A DNA stretch of 64,000 nt from an uncultured Erythrobacter sp. (GCA_947493165.1 CANLPY010000001.1:1588501-1652500), one strand, 5' to 3'. Shown: positions 27,715 through 37,582, numbered from the stretch's first letter. The notes: generated from the sequence alone by a model not told the origin. A program made the numbers and translations.

Positions 27715-28659
27715 CTATGGCGCTTCAACCTCTGCCTCAGAGCTCGACACTTGCGGTGCACTCGCAATCCTCTGTGGCATTGCAGGCGTGGCTCTGTCAT
27801 CCAGCAGCAGCACCGAAATCCGGCGGTTGCGGGGGTCAGCCGGATTGTCTGCGATCAAAGGTTCCCGGTCAGCCACACCTTCGATGCGCGCAAAGCTATC
27901 TTCGGCCAAACCTTTTTGCATCAGCGCCTGACGGGTGGCCTCTGCACGTCCAGTGGAAAGCGACCAATTGTTCGCCTGTATGCCAGAGCGCCACGGCAGC
28001 GCATCGGTGTGGCCGCGCACGATCAATGGCGCGTCGTTCTCTGCCAGCGCGCCAGAGATAATCTCCAGCAGCTCGCGCGCCTCTCCGGTCAGCACGGTTG
28101 TGCCCAATGCGAACATGGAAAACTCTGCATCATCCACCAGATCAATGCGGATGCCCTCTGGCGAACGCAGCACGCGCACTTGCTTGGCCAGATGGCGGAT
28201 CTTGCGCTTGGCCTCCAGCCGCCGCTCAATCTCCTCGCGCAATTTGCGCATCTTGTCTTGGCCAGGATTGTCCCGCCCAGACGCCTCTAACGGGCCGCCT
28301 ACGGTGTCTTTGGGGATGGAAATGGCCTGTGTGCCGGTCTGCCCCATGGCGTGTGGGTAATTGTCGACATCGGTCAGCGAGCTGCCGCCCAGCAGCCCAT
28401 CAGACCCGGCGCTTTGCTCTTTCAATTTGACCAAAGTGGGCGTGAAGTAATCCGCCAGCCCTTTGCGCTGGTCCTCCGTGGTCGCGCCAAGCAGCCACAA
28501 CAGCAGGAAAAACGCCATCATCGCGGTCACGAAATCGGCATAGGCCACTTTCCAAGCGCCGCCATGATGGCCGCCCGCCTCAATCGTTACCTTTTTCACG
28601 ATTATGGGCGCGGGCATTGCCGCCGCGCCGCCGGTAGCCTCAGCTTCAGCCTCAGCCAT
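27715..28659 (-). CDS. motB: Flagellar stator protein MotB
   Basis: 'HHGGAWKVAYADFVTAMMAFFLLLWLLGAT' and OmpA-like 'IRGHTDALPW...STGRAEATRQALMQKGL...ADREPLIADNPADPRNRRISVLL'. Confidence 0.96.
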   Translation of the reverse strand: MAEAEAEATGGAAAMPAPIIVKKVTIEAGGHHGGAWKVAYADFVTAMMAFFLLLWLLGATTEDQRKGLADYFTPTLVKLKEQSAGSDGLLGGSSLTDVDNYPHAMGQTGTQAISIPKDTVGGPLEASGRDNPGQDKMRKLREEIERRLEAKRKIRHLAKQVRVLRSPEGIRIDLVDDAEFSMFALGTTVLTGEARELLEIISGALAENDAPLIVRGHTDALPWRSGIQANNWSLSTGRAEATRQALMQKGLAEDSFARIEGVADREPLIADNPADPRNRRISVLLLDDRATPAMPQRIASAPQVSSSEAEVEAP

Positions 28660-28660
28660 C

Positions 28661-29524
28661 TCAGCTGCCCCGCATCATATCGAGCAATTCGGTAAGCTTA
28701 GGGCGGTGCGCAGGCGGCAGGGCTGAACGCGCCGCCTCCAGCACCATTGGTTGCGGATAGCCGTGGAGCGAGGCGATGATGACCTGCTTGATTGAATGGA
28801 AAATGACCTGATCATGCGTGTTCACTTGCTTCAGGCGGTTCGCCATCGGACCGGCAAAGCCATAAGCCAGCAGCACGCCCAGAAACGTGCCGACCAGCGC
28901 GCCGCCGATCATTTTACCCAGCACTGCAGGCGGTTGATCGATGGACCCCATTGTCTTGATAATACCCAACACCGCCGCAACGATACCCAGAGCTGGGAAG
29001 GCATCGGCCAGCGATTGCACCGCATGTTGAGGCTCTTCCAATTCGTGCAGCTGGGTCTTGATGGCGCTGTCGATCACGTCTTCGACCGCGTGCGTGTCCA
29101 GCGTTCCGCTAGACACCACCATCAGCGTTAGCGGGTCGCAGATCAGATTGCGCACCGCATCATCTTTGAGCAGGCGCGGATATTCGGCAAAAATGGCTGA
29201 GTTTTCCGGCTCGGTGACATGGCTTTCGAGCGCAACAGCCCCTTCGGCGCGCAGTAATTTCATCAGCTTGCTGCACAGCGCGATCGCATCAATGTGATCC
29301 TGATCGGTGTATTTTGGCCCTTTGAACACTTTGCCAAGGCCGCCGCCCAGCAGCTTAATCTCATGCATAGTGTTGCCGATCAGAACCGCGCCAATCGCCG
29401 CCCCACCGATCATCATCATTTCCAGCGGCAAGGCGGCCAGGATCGGGCCCATAGAGCCGCCCGCCAGCGTATATCCGCCAAACACCATGACGATGAGCAC
29501 GACTATTCCGATACCGGCGAACAT
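28661..29524 (-). CDS. motA: Flagellar stator protein MotA
   Basis: 'LADAFPALGIVAAVLGIIKTMGSIDQPPAVLGKMIGGALVGTFLGVLLAYGFAGPMANRLK'. Confidence 0.97.
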   Translation of the reverse strand: MFAGIGIVVLIVMVFGGYTLAGGSMGPILAALPLEMMMIGGAAIGAVLIGNTMHEIKLLGGGLGKVFKGPKYTDQDHIDAIALCSKLMKLLRAEGAVALESHVTEPENSAIFAEYPRLLKDDAVRNLICDPLTLMVVSSGTLDTHAVEDVIDSAIKTQLHELEEPQHAVQSLADAFPALGIVAAVLGIIKTMGSIDQPPAVLGKMIGGALVGTFLGVLLAYGFAGPMANRLKQVNTHDQVIFHSIKQVIIASLHGYPQPMVLEAARSALPPAHRPKLTELLDMMRGS

Positions 29525-29548
29525 TGTCTTTTACCTCACAATCGCCGG

Positions 29549-30466
29549 TTAGATGGCGTTAAACAGGGAAAGCGAGCTGAGCCGCGCAAAGCTGGCTTGG
29601 CTGGCTTCGAGCACGGTTAGCGTCTGCTGCAATTGAGCAATGGCATCAGTCAGCTCGACCCCGCCTACGTCCGCTTGCTGTTCAGCGCGGCTGAATGAAC
29701 GGTCCGACTGCGCTTGCTGAATGCTTTCGATCCAAGCCAGACGTGCGCCAAGGATAGTCTGACCGCGCGTGCTGCTGTCTAGCGCCGCATCAATCCCAAT
29801 CAGCGCATCGCGCGCCGCTGCCGCCGGATCGGCAGCCCCGCCTTGCAAGGCCGCAGCCAGTCCGCCGAGCAATGCAAAGGCATCGGTCGGTCCGCCCCCG
29901 ACATCAAGTTCAAGAAATTCAGGTCCGGTAAGGCCGCGTTCAATCTCTGCGCCCGCACCCACAAAAAGCGAACCTGACTGCGCGCTGCCGATATAGCTGA
30001 CGAGACCGGCTGCATCCCTGGCATAGGCACGTCCGCCTGACTCGCCAGCAAACAGCGCCTCACCATCCAATCCGGTGGTGTTGGCGCGGGCGAACAATTC
30101 TTCGCCCAATTGCTCAATTTCGGTGGCAATCGCGGCGCGCTCTGGGTCGCCAAGTGTGTCATTGCCCGCTGCCAGCGCCAGCTCGCGCGCGCGGATCAGC
30201 AGATTATTGATGCCTGTTAGCGCATCGGAGGCGGCGCTCACATCCAGCTCAAGCAGGTCTGCGTTTTCAGCAAACACTTGTTCCAACCGGTCTTCGCGCG
30301 CCAAGGATCGCAGGCGCGATGCCGCCGCTGGATCATCCGACGAGCGTTCCAGTCTGACGCCTGTCGCGATCTGCGATTGCAGCGTGTTCAATTGACCGCG
30401 CAGTCCATCAAACTGGCTTATCGAACGCGAGTAAAAACCGCTTTGCGTGTTGATCGGAGCGGGCAT
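29549..30466 (-). CDS. flgL: Flagellar hook-associated protein FlgL
   Basis: Flagellin-like N-terminus 'INTQSGFYSRSISQFDGLRGQLNTLQSQIATGVRLERSSDDPAAASRL'. Confidence 0.93.
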   Translation of the reverse strand: MPAPINTQSGFYSRSISQFDGLRGQLNTLQSQIATGVRLERSSDDPAAASRLRSLAREDRLEQVFAENADLLELDVSAASDALTGINNLLIRARELALAAGNDTLGDPERAAIATEIEQLGEELFARANTTGLDGEALFAGESGGRAYARDAAGLVSYIGSAQSGSLFVGAGAEIERGLTGPEFLELDVGGGPTDAFALLGGLAAALQGGAADPAAAARDALIGIDAALDSSTRGQTILGARLAWIESIQQAQSDRSFSRAEQQADVGGVELTDAIAQLQQTLTVLEASQASFARLSSLSLFNAI

Positions 30467-31804
30467 CTAGCGAATCCCTAAGATGGAATTGAAAATGTCA
30501 TTGGCGACCTGCATGATCCGGCCAGAGGCCTGAAACGCCTGTTGGTAGCGCACCAGATTGGCCGCTTCAGCGTCGAGATCTACGCCCGTCTCCGCGCTCA
30601 GCGTTGATTGCGCGCTTTCGGCAATGGTCGAAAGCGCTGAACGGGTGATTTCCTGACCTGAAATGCGGCTCGACAGACCAAACAGCATCGCATCTGTGCT
30701 TGCCGCCGGACCGTTAATTGCCAACGCATCGCGCAAAGCGGTAAGGTTGGAAATGTCGCGGCTTTGTGGGGGTGAGCCAGCAGGCGCCGTCGCAAGGCCA
30801 GCGCCAGAGGCCAAGGCGATACCGATATCGCCTGCGGTGCTGCCAGAGAACAGCGACTGTCCCGCCGTACCATCGGGGGCAGTGCCGCCGGCTTGCGCGT
30901 TGTTAAGCGTAGTGATGGTGAGCGCGGCAACATCGTCGAGCTCAAGCTGAAGGTCGCGTTGCGCCGCCAAAGCCGCCGCTTCGCCAGCTAGCGATCCACT
31001 GGACGGTGCAACCGCAGCCGCGCCGACCGCGAATGATAGTGTGCCGTCGGCGGCAATGGTCATATTGAGCGGCGTTGTCTGCGTGCCATCGACAAGATCT
31101 GGCCCTGATGCATCACCCAATCTCACATTGGCCGTGCCATTGGGGCCAATCACAACAGAGCCGCCGAACCGCTCTGTGATATCAGACAGCGCTGCATCGC
31201 GCTGATCAAACAAGGCCGCTTGCCCTGCCGTACCCGGCAGCGCGCGAATAATCTGAGCGTTAAGGTCTGCCAGCAGACCGACTTGAACATTCAGCTCATC
31301 AACATCCGCGCTCGCCTGCGCCTGACTATTGGTGCGCGCTTGCCCTAATGCGGTATCAGCAAGGTTGAGCGTGCCCGCCAATGAACGCGCGCTTTCCAGT
31401 ACTGATGCGCGCAAGGACGGATCAAGCGGATCGCTTTGTAGCCGCGCAAGCGACGCTTCAAACTCAACGATGTTTTCAAAAACTCCGGCCCTTTCGATCG
31501 CAGTTTCAGCCGCTCTCAATCCGGTGATCTCTGCATCAGCGCGGGCCAGATCGCTGGCCGATGTACGGACCTGCGATTGCAGCAGGAGATTGTCTGACCG
31601 GCGCACGCCATCGAGCCGCACACCGCTTAACGCTGTACTGGTGAACAAGCCGACCGTCGCAGTACTTACCACTTCGGTTTGGCCCAAAGTGCGGCGCGCG
31701 TAATCGGGGTTGTTGGCATTGGCGATATTCTGCGCCGTCAGCTCCAACGCGGTGCGCGCTGCTGCGGCCCCGCTACGGCCAATATTGATAAGAACGCTGG
31801 ACAT
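30467..31804 (-). CDS. flgK: Flagellar hook-associated protein FlgK
   Basis: 'GRSGAAAARTALELTAQNIANANNPDYARRTL', C-terminal 'GVDLDAEAANLVRYQQAFQASGRIMQVANDIFNSIL'. Confidence 0.96.
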   Translation of the reverse strand: MSSVLINIGRSGAAAARTALELTAQNIANANNPDYARRTLGQTEVVSTATVGLFTSTALSGVRLDGVRRSDNLLLQSQVRTSASDLARADAEITGLRAAETAIERAGVFENIVEFEASLARLQSDPLDPSLRASVLESARSLAGTLNLADTALGQARTNSQAQASADVDELNVQVGLLADLNAQIIRALPGTAGQAALFDQRDAALSDITERFGGSVVIGPNGTANVRLGDASGPDLVDGTQTTPLNMTIAADGTLSFAVGAAAVAPSSGSLAGEAAALAAQRDLQLELDDVAALTITTLNNAQAGGTAPDGTAGQSLFSGSTAGDIGIALASGAGLATAPAGSPPQSRDISNLTALRDALAINGPAASTDAMLFGLSSRISGQEITRSALSTIAESAQSTLSAETGVDLDAEAANLVRYQQAFQASGRIMQVANDIFNSILGIR

Positions 31805-32124
31805 TACGTGCCCCTATTGCCCTCAAGATGCTGAGAAAGTTGCTGCTCGATACTACGGGCAAGCCCGAAGGTGCCCGTTTGCGAAGCGATATCCGCCAGG
31901 TTTTCATCGCGCATCGCCTGAAACTGTTTCATGCCCCCGCCGGTCAGCGGCGTATCCTCAGCAAAGCTGCCCGCACGCGCGCTTTCCAGCATGCGCCGAA
32001 CCATGATCGCTTCAAACCCCTGCGCTGCCTCGCGCAGGGCCGCGCGCTCTGGATCGAGCGGTTTGGCAGGATCAGGCGAAACGGGACGCTCAGCGGCAAT
32101 GGGAAGCGGACGCAGTTCCATCAC
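31804..32124 (-). CDS. flgJ: FlgJ-like rod-binding protein (no muramidase domain)
   Basis: 'REAAQGFEAIMVRRMLESARAGSFAEDTPLTGGGMKQFQAMRDENLADIASQTGTFGLARSIEQQL'. Confidence 0.88.
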   Translation of the reverse strand: MMELRPLPIAAERPVSPDPAKPLDPERAALREAAQGFEAIMVRRMLESARAGSFAEDTPLTGGGMKQFQAMRDENLADIASQTGTFGLARSIEQQLSQHLEGNRGT

Positions 32125-33233
32125 AGCACCACCATTTCTGCCTTAAGAGCGCCTGCTTGTTTCAGGCTTTCAAGGATTACGACCAGATCAGCCGCGCCGA
32201 CACCCAGCAGGTTAAGCGCATCGACAAGGTCATTGAGCGAAGCGGTTTGCGGGATCGTTGCAATAGTTGAAGATTGTTCTTCAACCGAGATATCGGTTGC
32301 AGGCTCCAGCGCGGTCTCACCATCGGTGAACGGTTCGGGCTGAACAATCTGCGGGTTTTCATCAATTCGGATGATCAGCTTGCCGTGGCTAATCGCCGCC
32401 GGGGCCAAACGCACCGCCTGATTGATTACGACCGTGCCGGTGCGACTGTTGACGATGACGCGGGCGGGCGTTTCTGCCGGCTCGACATTGAGCATTTCGA
32501 TATTCGCAAGCATGGCAGAGCGCGCATCATTGCCAAATGGCAGGGTCAGCTCAATGCTTACCCCGTCGGCGATCCGGGCAATACCGGGATAGGCCGCATT
32601 GATGGCATCGCGCACGCGCGCAGCGGTGAGAAAATCGGCCCGGTGCAGATTGAACCGCAAAGAGCCTTCGCGATCAAACCCGGTTGCAACCGCGCGTTCA
32701 ACCGTGGCGCCATCGGCAATACGGCCCACGGTGGGCACGTTGACGATCAATTGCGATCCATCCGCGCCCGACACACCTAGGCCGCCGACAGCGACATTGC
32801 CCTGCGCCATCGCGTAAATCTGCCCATCTGCACCATACAGCGGTGTCATAATCAGCGCGCCGCCGCGCAGGCTTTCTGCCCGGCCCAGCGTTGAAACAGT
32901 GATGTCGATGCGCTGGCCTGGCTTTGCAAAAGCTGGCAGTTCGGCGGTGATGATGACGGCAGCGGCGTTGTCCAGACTGGGGTTGACGCCCGCTGGTAAT
33001 TGCAACCCCAAACGGCCTGAAACGCCGCGCATCGCCTCTGTCAGATATTCAAGATTGCCGTCCCCTGTTCCGGGGAGGCCAACGACAATCCCGTAGCCTG
33101 TGATCTGGTTCGCACGCAACCCTTCGAACTGGCCGATATCACGCAAGCGCTCTGCCGAGGCATGAGCAGGGATAAGCACCGCTAGCATCGCCAGCAGCGC
33201 CATCAAAACTTTGGGAAAATGGCGTTTCATCAT
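32121..33233 (-). CDS. flgI: Flagellar P-ring protein FlgI
   Basis: 'ERLRDIGQFEGLRANQITGYGIVVGLPGTGDG'; signal peptide; start adjusted from 33251. Confidence 0.97.
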   Translation of the reverse strand: MMKRHFPKVLMALLAMLAVLIPAHASAERLRDIGQFEGLRANQITGYGIVVGLPGTGDGNLEYLTEAMRGVSGRLGLQLPAGVNPSLDNAAAVIITAELPAFAKPGQRIDITVSTLGRAESLRGGALIMTPLYGADGQIYAMAQGNVAVGGLGVSGADGSQLIVNVPTVGRIADGATVERAVATGFDREGSLRFNLHRADFLTAARVRDAINAAYPGIARIADGVSIELTLPFGNDARSAMLANIEMLNVEPAETPARVIVNSRTGTVVINQAVRLAPAAISHGKLIIRIDENPQIVQPEPFTDGETALEPATDISVEEQSSTIATIPQTASLNDLVDALNLLGVGAADLVVILESLKQAGALKAEMVVL

Positions 33234-33247
33234 CAGTCCTCCCCAGC

Positions 33248-33922
33248 TCAAAACGGTGCGATCATGCCAAAGAAGCGCGACAGCCAGCCCGGCTTGCTCG
33301 CCCGCTGCACTGATCCTTTGCCCGAATAGATGATCCGGGCATTGGCGACCTGCGAAGAGGCAAGGCGGTTGTCGGCGCTAATATCGATCAGACGGATCCG
33401 GCCAGCGAACTGGATCCATTCATCTCCTTGGCTAAGCGACATCTGCTTCTCTCCGACAACTTCGGCGGTTCCATTGGGGTAGATCGCAGCGATTGTGACC
33501 GCGACAGCCCCGTTAAGGCGGCTTTGCTGGGCAGCATTGCCCTGTCCAGAGAACGACGCTTGGCCCGCAGCATTAAGGGCATTGGGGTTGAGAAAATTGA
33601 GCGGCCCGGCGGTTGGCGGGGTTATGGAGAAGCCGCCATCGCGATCGGTTGAAGAGCTGGTGCTCTTGGATGTGCGGGTGTTTTCGGTCAGCACGATGGT
33701 GACCATATCACCGAGGCTGCGCGCGCGCGTGCCGACATGCAATCCGGCATAGCCTTGCGATGCGTTGAAGATCGCCCCGCTGCTTTCGCCCGTTACCGAC
33801 CCCGATACGGCCTGCGCCATTGGCGGCGGCGGAGCGATAAAGCCGGGCGGACGCTCGCCTGCGCCCATGCAGGCGGACAGCGTCAGCGCGGCGCCAGCGG
33901 CAAAAAATCTGCGAACCATCAT
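33248..33922 (-). CDS. flgH: Flagellar L-ring protein FlgH (lipoprotein)
   Basis: Lipobox 'LTLSACMG', 'HVGTRARSLGDMVTIVLTENTRTSKSTSSSTDRDGGF', 'NARIIYSGKGSVQRASKPGWLSRFFGMIAPF'; alternative start 33940. Confidence 0.96.
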   Translation of the reverse strand: MMVRRFFAAGAALTLSACMGAGERPPGFIAPPPPMAQAVSGSVTGESSGAIFNASQGYAGLHVGTRARSLGDMVTIVLTENTRTSKSTSSSTDRDGGFSITPPTAGPLNFLNPNALNAAGQASFSGQGNAAQQSRLNGAVAVTIAAIYPNGTAEVVGEKQMSLSQGDEWIQFAGRIRLIDISADNRLASSQVANARIIYSGKGSVQRASKPGWLSRFFGMIAPF

Positions 33923-33936
33923 TACGGCGCGCTCCA

Positions 33937-34725
33937 TCACAATGTCTGGTTGGCGTTGCGCAGCATCTCATCAACTGCGCTCACCATCTTGGAATTGATT
34001 TCATAGGCGCGCTGAGCCTCGATCATCTCGACCAGCTCTTCCACGACATTCACGTTGGACGCCTCCAGCATCCCTTGGCGCACTTGCCCGCGACCTTCTG
34101 CGCCGCCGGGGCCAATTTCTGCTGCACCGCTGGCGGCGGTTTCGGTCAGGAAGTTGTCACCGCGCGGGGCAAGCCCAGCTGGGTTAACGAAACGCGCGAT
34201 GTTCAGCTGACCAATCTCGACCGGCGCGGCATCATCGGCGGTCGTCGCACTTACCGTGCCATCAGGCGCGATGGTGATGGAGGATACGCCTTGAGGAATG
34301 TTGAGGCCCGGTTGCACGGCATACCCTTGCGCGGTGACAAGCTCTCCATCAGACGACAGCGAGAAAGACCCAGCACGGGTATACCCCAATTGCCCGCCCG
34401 GCAGCTCCACTTCGAAAAAGCCGGGACCATCGAGCGCCATATCCAGACTGTTGCCGGTTGTGTTGAGTGTGCCTTGTGTTTCGATCCGGCTGGTGCCGAG
34501 CACTTGCACGCCCGTGCCCAGATTTAGCCCGACGGCATATTGGGTATCGCCGGTTGATTGCTGTCCGGCGACGCGCTGTTGCTGATAGGCAAGCGTCGCA
34601 AAATCAGCCCGATCACGCTTAAAGCCGGTGGTGCCGACATTGGCGAGATTGTTAGCGATGACGCGCATACGCGAATCTTGCGCTTCCAGCCCGGTGCGGG
34701 CGACGTGGAGTGCGGAACTAGGCAT
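33937..34725 (-). CDS. flgG: Flagellar distal rod protein FlgG
   Basis: 'HVARTGLEAQDSRMRVIANNLANVGTTGFKRDRADFATLAYQ', 'LEASNVNVVEELVEMIEAQRAYEINSKMVSAVDEML'. Confidence 0.97.
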   Translation of the reverse strand: MPSSALHVARTGLEAQDSRMRVIANNLANVGTTGFKRDRADFATLAYQQQRVAGQQSTGDTQYAVGLNLGTGVQVLGTSRIETQGTLNTTGNSLDMALDGPGFFEVELPGGQLGYTRAGSFSLSSDGELVTAQGYAVQPGLNIPQGVSSITIAPDGTVSATTADDAAPVEIGQLNIARFVNPAGLAPRGDNFLTETAASGAAEIGPGGAEGRGQVRQGMLEASNVNVVEELVEMIEAQRAYEINSKMVSAVDEMLRNANQTL

Positions 34726-34755
34726 GGGTGTTTCCTATGTGTTTAATGGAATGGA

Positions 34756-35496
34756 TTAGCGCAGCGACATCAGCCGCGATCCGGCTTCGTCCAAATCGCT
34801 GGCGGTTGAGATGACCTTGGCGCGCTGTTCAAAGGCGCGCTGGGCCTCAATCATTTCAACCAAAGTTGTGGCGGTATCGACATTGGAGGCTTCCAGCGCA
34901 CCAGTGGCGATTTCAGCCGTAGGGTCAGCGGGCAAAGCGCCCCCGCCCGGCACCCGCAGAAAACTGTCGATCCCTTTGGCAATGGCGCTGCCTTCGGGTG
35001 AAACCAGCTTAATCCGGTCGAGCGCTTGCGGGGCGGCGCCGGGATCAGCCGGATCGCTCAGCAACACGCTGCCATCAGCGCCCAGGGAAACCGAACCGCC
35101 TGCCGGAATGGTAATCGGCCCAGCTTCGCCCATCACAGGCAAGCCTTCGCCGTTTTCCAGCAGCCCGGTGGGCGAGATGCGCAAGTCCCCCCGGCGTGAG
35201 TAAATCTCTCCGCCATCAGGCGCTTGATAAGCGATCAGCGCCTCTCCCTTCACCGCGATATCGAGCGGTTTGCCGGTCGGGATCACCCGCCCTTCGCTCA
35301 TATCGACGCCGCGCACCACGCCTTGCGCCATGGCGCGCGCTTCCAATGAGCCATTGCGCAAGGTTGCAGGGGTAACGGCGAACGCCTCTTTGCGAAAACC
35401 AGGCGTTGATGCGTTGGCGAGATTGTTCGCCACCGTGCGCTGACGGTCCATCGCGGCGTTCATGCCGGTAAGGGCGGTGTAGATCAGGCGGTCCAT
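34756..35496 (-). CDS. flgF: Flagellar proximal rod protein FlgF
   Basis: 'MDRLIYTALTGMNAAMDRQRTVANNLANASTPGFRKE'. Confidence 0.95.
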   Translation of the reverse strand: MDRLIYTALTGMNAAMDRQRTVANNLANASTPGFRKEAFAVTPATLRNGSLEARAMAQGVVRGVDMSEGRVIPTGKPLDIAVKGEALIAYQAPDGGEIYSRRGDLRISPTGLLENGEGLPVMGEAGPITIPAGGSVSLGADGSVLLSDPADPGAAPQALDRIKLVSPEGSAIAKGIDSFLRVPGGGALPADPTAEIATGALEASNVDTATTLVEMIEAQRAFEQRAKVISTASDLDEAGSRLMSLR

Positions 35497-35510
35497 AGCG
35501 GCTTACCGGC

Positions 35511-36326
35511 TTACGAACGCAGGTTGATGATGGTTTGGGTGATCTGGGTGGAGGTGTCGATTGCCCGCGCATTCGCTTGAAAATTGCGCTGGGCGGTAAT
35601 CAGTGACACCATTTCCTCTGCCAGATCGACATTGGACCGTTCCAACGCGCCGCTTAGGATGCCTCCGCGATTATCTGCGCCCGGTGAGCCATAGGCGGGC
35701 GCGCCGGAAATACCGGTCGCTTCCCAATTGGTCTGTCCGATGGCGCGCAGCCCATCAGGCGCGGCAAAATCGGCAATAGCAAGGCGGCCAGCTGCCTCAG
35801 TTGAGCCATCCGAATAAGACGCCTGAATCACGCCGTTCGGTTGGATCGTGACACTAGACAGCGCAAAACCGCCCGCATTTGTGACGGGAACAATTGCATC
35901 AGCCGGCACCGTGCTGGTCGGTGTGCCGTTCGCATCGACAGGGAAGGCCTGAACGCTTTTGCCCGGCGCATCTTGCAAGTTGCCAGCGCCATCAATTTGC
36001 AGATTGCCGTTGCGGGTAAAAACCGTTTCATTGGTTTCGACATCACGAATGGCAAAGAAACCGTCGCCATCGATCGCCAGATCAAGGCTGCGCCCCGTCT
36101 GCTCAATCGAACCGAGCGAGAAATCCTGATTGATCGCAGAAACGGTCGCGCCCAGTCCCACGGTCAATCGCGGGTCCGCACTGGCTCCGCTCGCGACAAT
36201 ATCAGCAAACTGCGCGGACGATTTCTTAAAGCCCGCCGTTTCAGCATTGGCGATGTTGTTGGCGATAACTGAAAGATCGGTTTCTGCGTTTCGCAGGCCG
36301 TTCAAAGAAGTGTAGAATGCAGTCAT
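35511..36326 (-). CDS. flgE: Flagellar hook protein FlgE (unusually short, 271 aa)
   Basis: 'FYTSLNGLRNAETDLSVIANNIANAETAGFKKSSAQFADI', 'LERSNVDLAEEMVSLITAQRNFQANARAIDTSTQITQTIINLR'; between flgD and flgF. Confidence 0.85.
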   Translation of the reverse strand: MTAFYTSLNGLRNAETDLSVIANNIANAETAGFKKSSAQFADIVASGASADPRLTVGLGATVSAINQDFSLGSIEQTGRSLDLAIDGDGFFAIRDVETNETVFTRNGNLQIDGAGNLQDAPGKSVQAFPVDANGTPTSTVPADAIVPVTNAGGFALSSVTIQPNGVIQASYSDGSTEAAGRLAIADFAAPDGLRAIGQTNWEATGISGAPAYGSPGADNRGGILSGALERSNVDLAEEMVSLITAQRNFQANARAIDTSTQITQTIINLRS

Positions 36327-36353
36327 AATGGTGGTCCTTGGTTGGGATAGGGA

Positions 36354-36746
36354 TCAGGGGGTAACGGGCGCGCCAGAAGCAGCGTTATTGGCAGCCTCAG
36401 CTGCGGCCTGAGCCGCCTCCGCAGCGGCGGTCGCAGCTTCAGCAGAGGCGGTTTGCACCGCGATCAAATCATCGAGCTTGGCCGAAATATCAGCCAAAGT
36501 GCCGCTTGATTCCGTGCTGGCAGCTAGGCTGGAAAATTGCGCCATTTGCGCCAGCATCTCTTCGTTATTCGCCGGCTCAAGCGGGTCTTGCAGCGTCAAT
36601 TGCGTGGTCAAAAGGCGCAAAAAATCCCCTTGATCGAGGCTGGAAAACGCATTCTGCTCGGGCCGCGTGGAAGGCGCGTTCAGCCGGTCGAGCGCGTCTT
36701 GTGCGGCTGGCCTTGCAGCCGGATTGGTGATCGTATTCATCGTCAA
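36354..36746 (-). CDS. flgD: Flagellar hook cap protein FlgD (short, 130 aa)
   Basis: 'LDQGDFLRLLTTQLTLQDPLEPANNEEMLAQMAQFSSLAAS'. Confidence 0.93.
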   Translation of the reverse strand: MTMNTITNPAARPAAQDALDRLNAPSTRPEQNAFSSLDQGDFLRLLTTQLTLQDPLEPANNEEMLAQMAQFSSLAASTESSGTLADISAKLDDLIAVQTASAEAATAAAEAAQAAAEAANNAASGAPVTP

Positions 36747-37159
36747 TTGCTCCTTAGTGTTTCGAGCATCAGTTGCTTGGCGGTTTGCAGCGCCTGAACC
36801 ATGTTTTGGTACTGGCGGGCGCTTTCCATGATCTCGACCATTTCGGCGGTCTCATCGACTGGGCTTTCCCAGACATTGCCTTCCTCATCGGCGAGTGGAT
36901 GGTTGGGGTCATAGCGTTTGGCGGGCGCGCTATCAGAGCGCATCAGCCCTTCGTTGCGAACGGTGGCAAGGCCGGATGCGCGGTCTAGTTCGGTTTGAAA
37001 AACAGGCCGCACCGGGCGATAGGCTTCCTCTGCGCTGCCAGCGACGGACCCCGCATTGGCAAGGTTTGATGTGGCGGCATTCATCCGCACCAACTGGGCG
37101 GACATTGCCTTTTGCGTCATGGAGAAAAGGGTGAGGCGGTTGTTATCAGCCATGCTCAT
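36743..37159 (-). CDS. flgC: Flagellar rod protein FlgC
   Basis: 'KAMSAQLVRMNAATSNLANAGSVAGSAEEAYRPVRPVFQ', 'VDETAEMVEIMESARQYQNMVQALQTAKQLMLETLR'. Confidence 0.96.
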   Translation of the reverse strand: MSMADNNRLTLFSMTQKAMSAQLVRMNAATSNLANAGSVAGSAEEAYRPVRPVFQTELDRASGLATVRNEGLMRSDSAPAKRYDPNHPLADEEGNVWESPVDETAEMVEIMESARQYQNMVQALQTAKQLMLETLRSN

Positions 37160-37503
37160 TCACCCTTCAGCGCGCGGGTGATGGTGTTGACCTTGCCTTG
37201 CACGAAAGACAGCGTCGCGCTGTATGCGACCGCATTTTCGGTGAAGGCGACCTGTTCATTGCCCAGCTCAACCGTGTTGCCATCCAAAGCGGGCATCACC
37301 GATTGGCGGTAAAGCGTATTGGCAGCGGCGCTGGCATCTGCGCCCATCCCGCCCAACCGATCATTAAGCGCCGCTGCAAAGTCGATATCGCGCGCTTTGT
37401 AACCCGGCGTTGCGGCATTGGCGATGTTAGAGGCGAGCAGCCCCATGCGCTGCGAACGCAATTCGAGCGCAGCTGCGTGGATGCCAAAAATCTGCTCATT
37501 CAT
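37156..37503 (-). CDS. flgB: Flagellar rod protein FlgB
   Basis: 'MNEQIFGIHAAALELRSQRMGLLASNIANAATPGYKARDIDF'; track start at 37746 is too far upstream. Confidence 0.95.
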   Translation of the reverse strand: MNEQIFGIHAAALELRSQRMGLLASNIANAATPGYKARDIDFAAALNDRLGGMGADASAAANTLYRQSVMPALDGNTVELGNEQVAFTENAVAYSATLSFVQGKVNTITRALKGE

Positions 37504-37565
37504 GCAAAGTCTCCGCTGCTGATCACGCGCCAAGTGGGGGTCACCTCGCGCTGCGTGATGATCGT

Positions 37566-37582
37566 TGCAGAGACCGTGCCAA
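37566..37582 (-). promoter_or_regulatory. Sigma-54 promoter of the flgB operon
   Basis: Minus strand TTGGCACGGTCTCTGCA versus consensus TTGGCACG-N4-TTGCW; about 65 bp upstream of flgB ATG. Confidence 0.75.
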
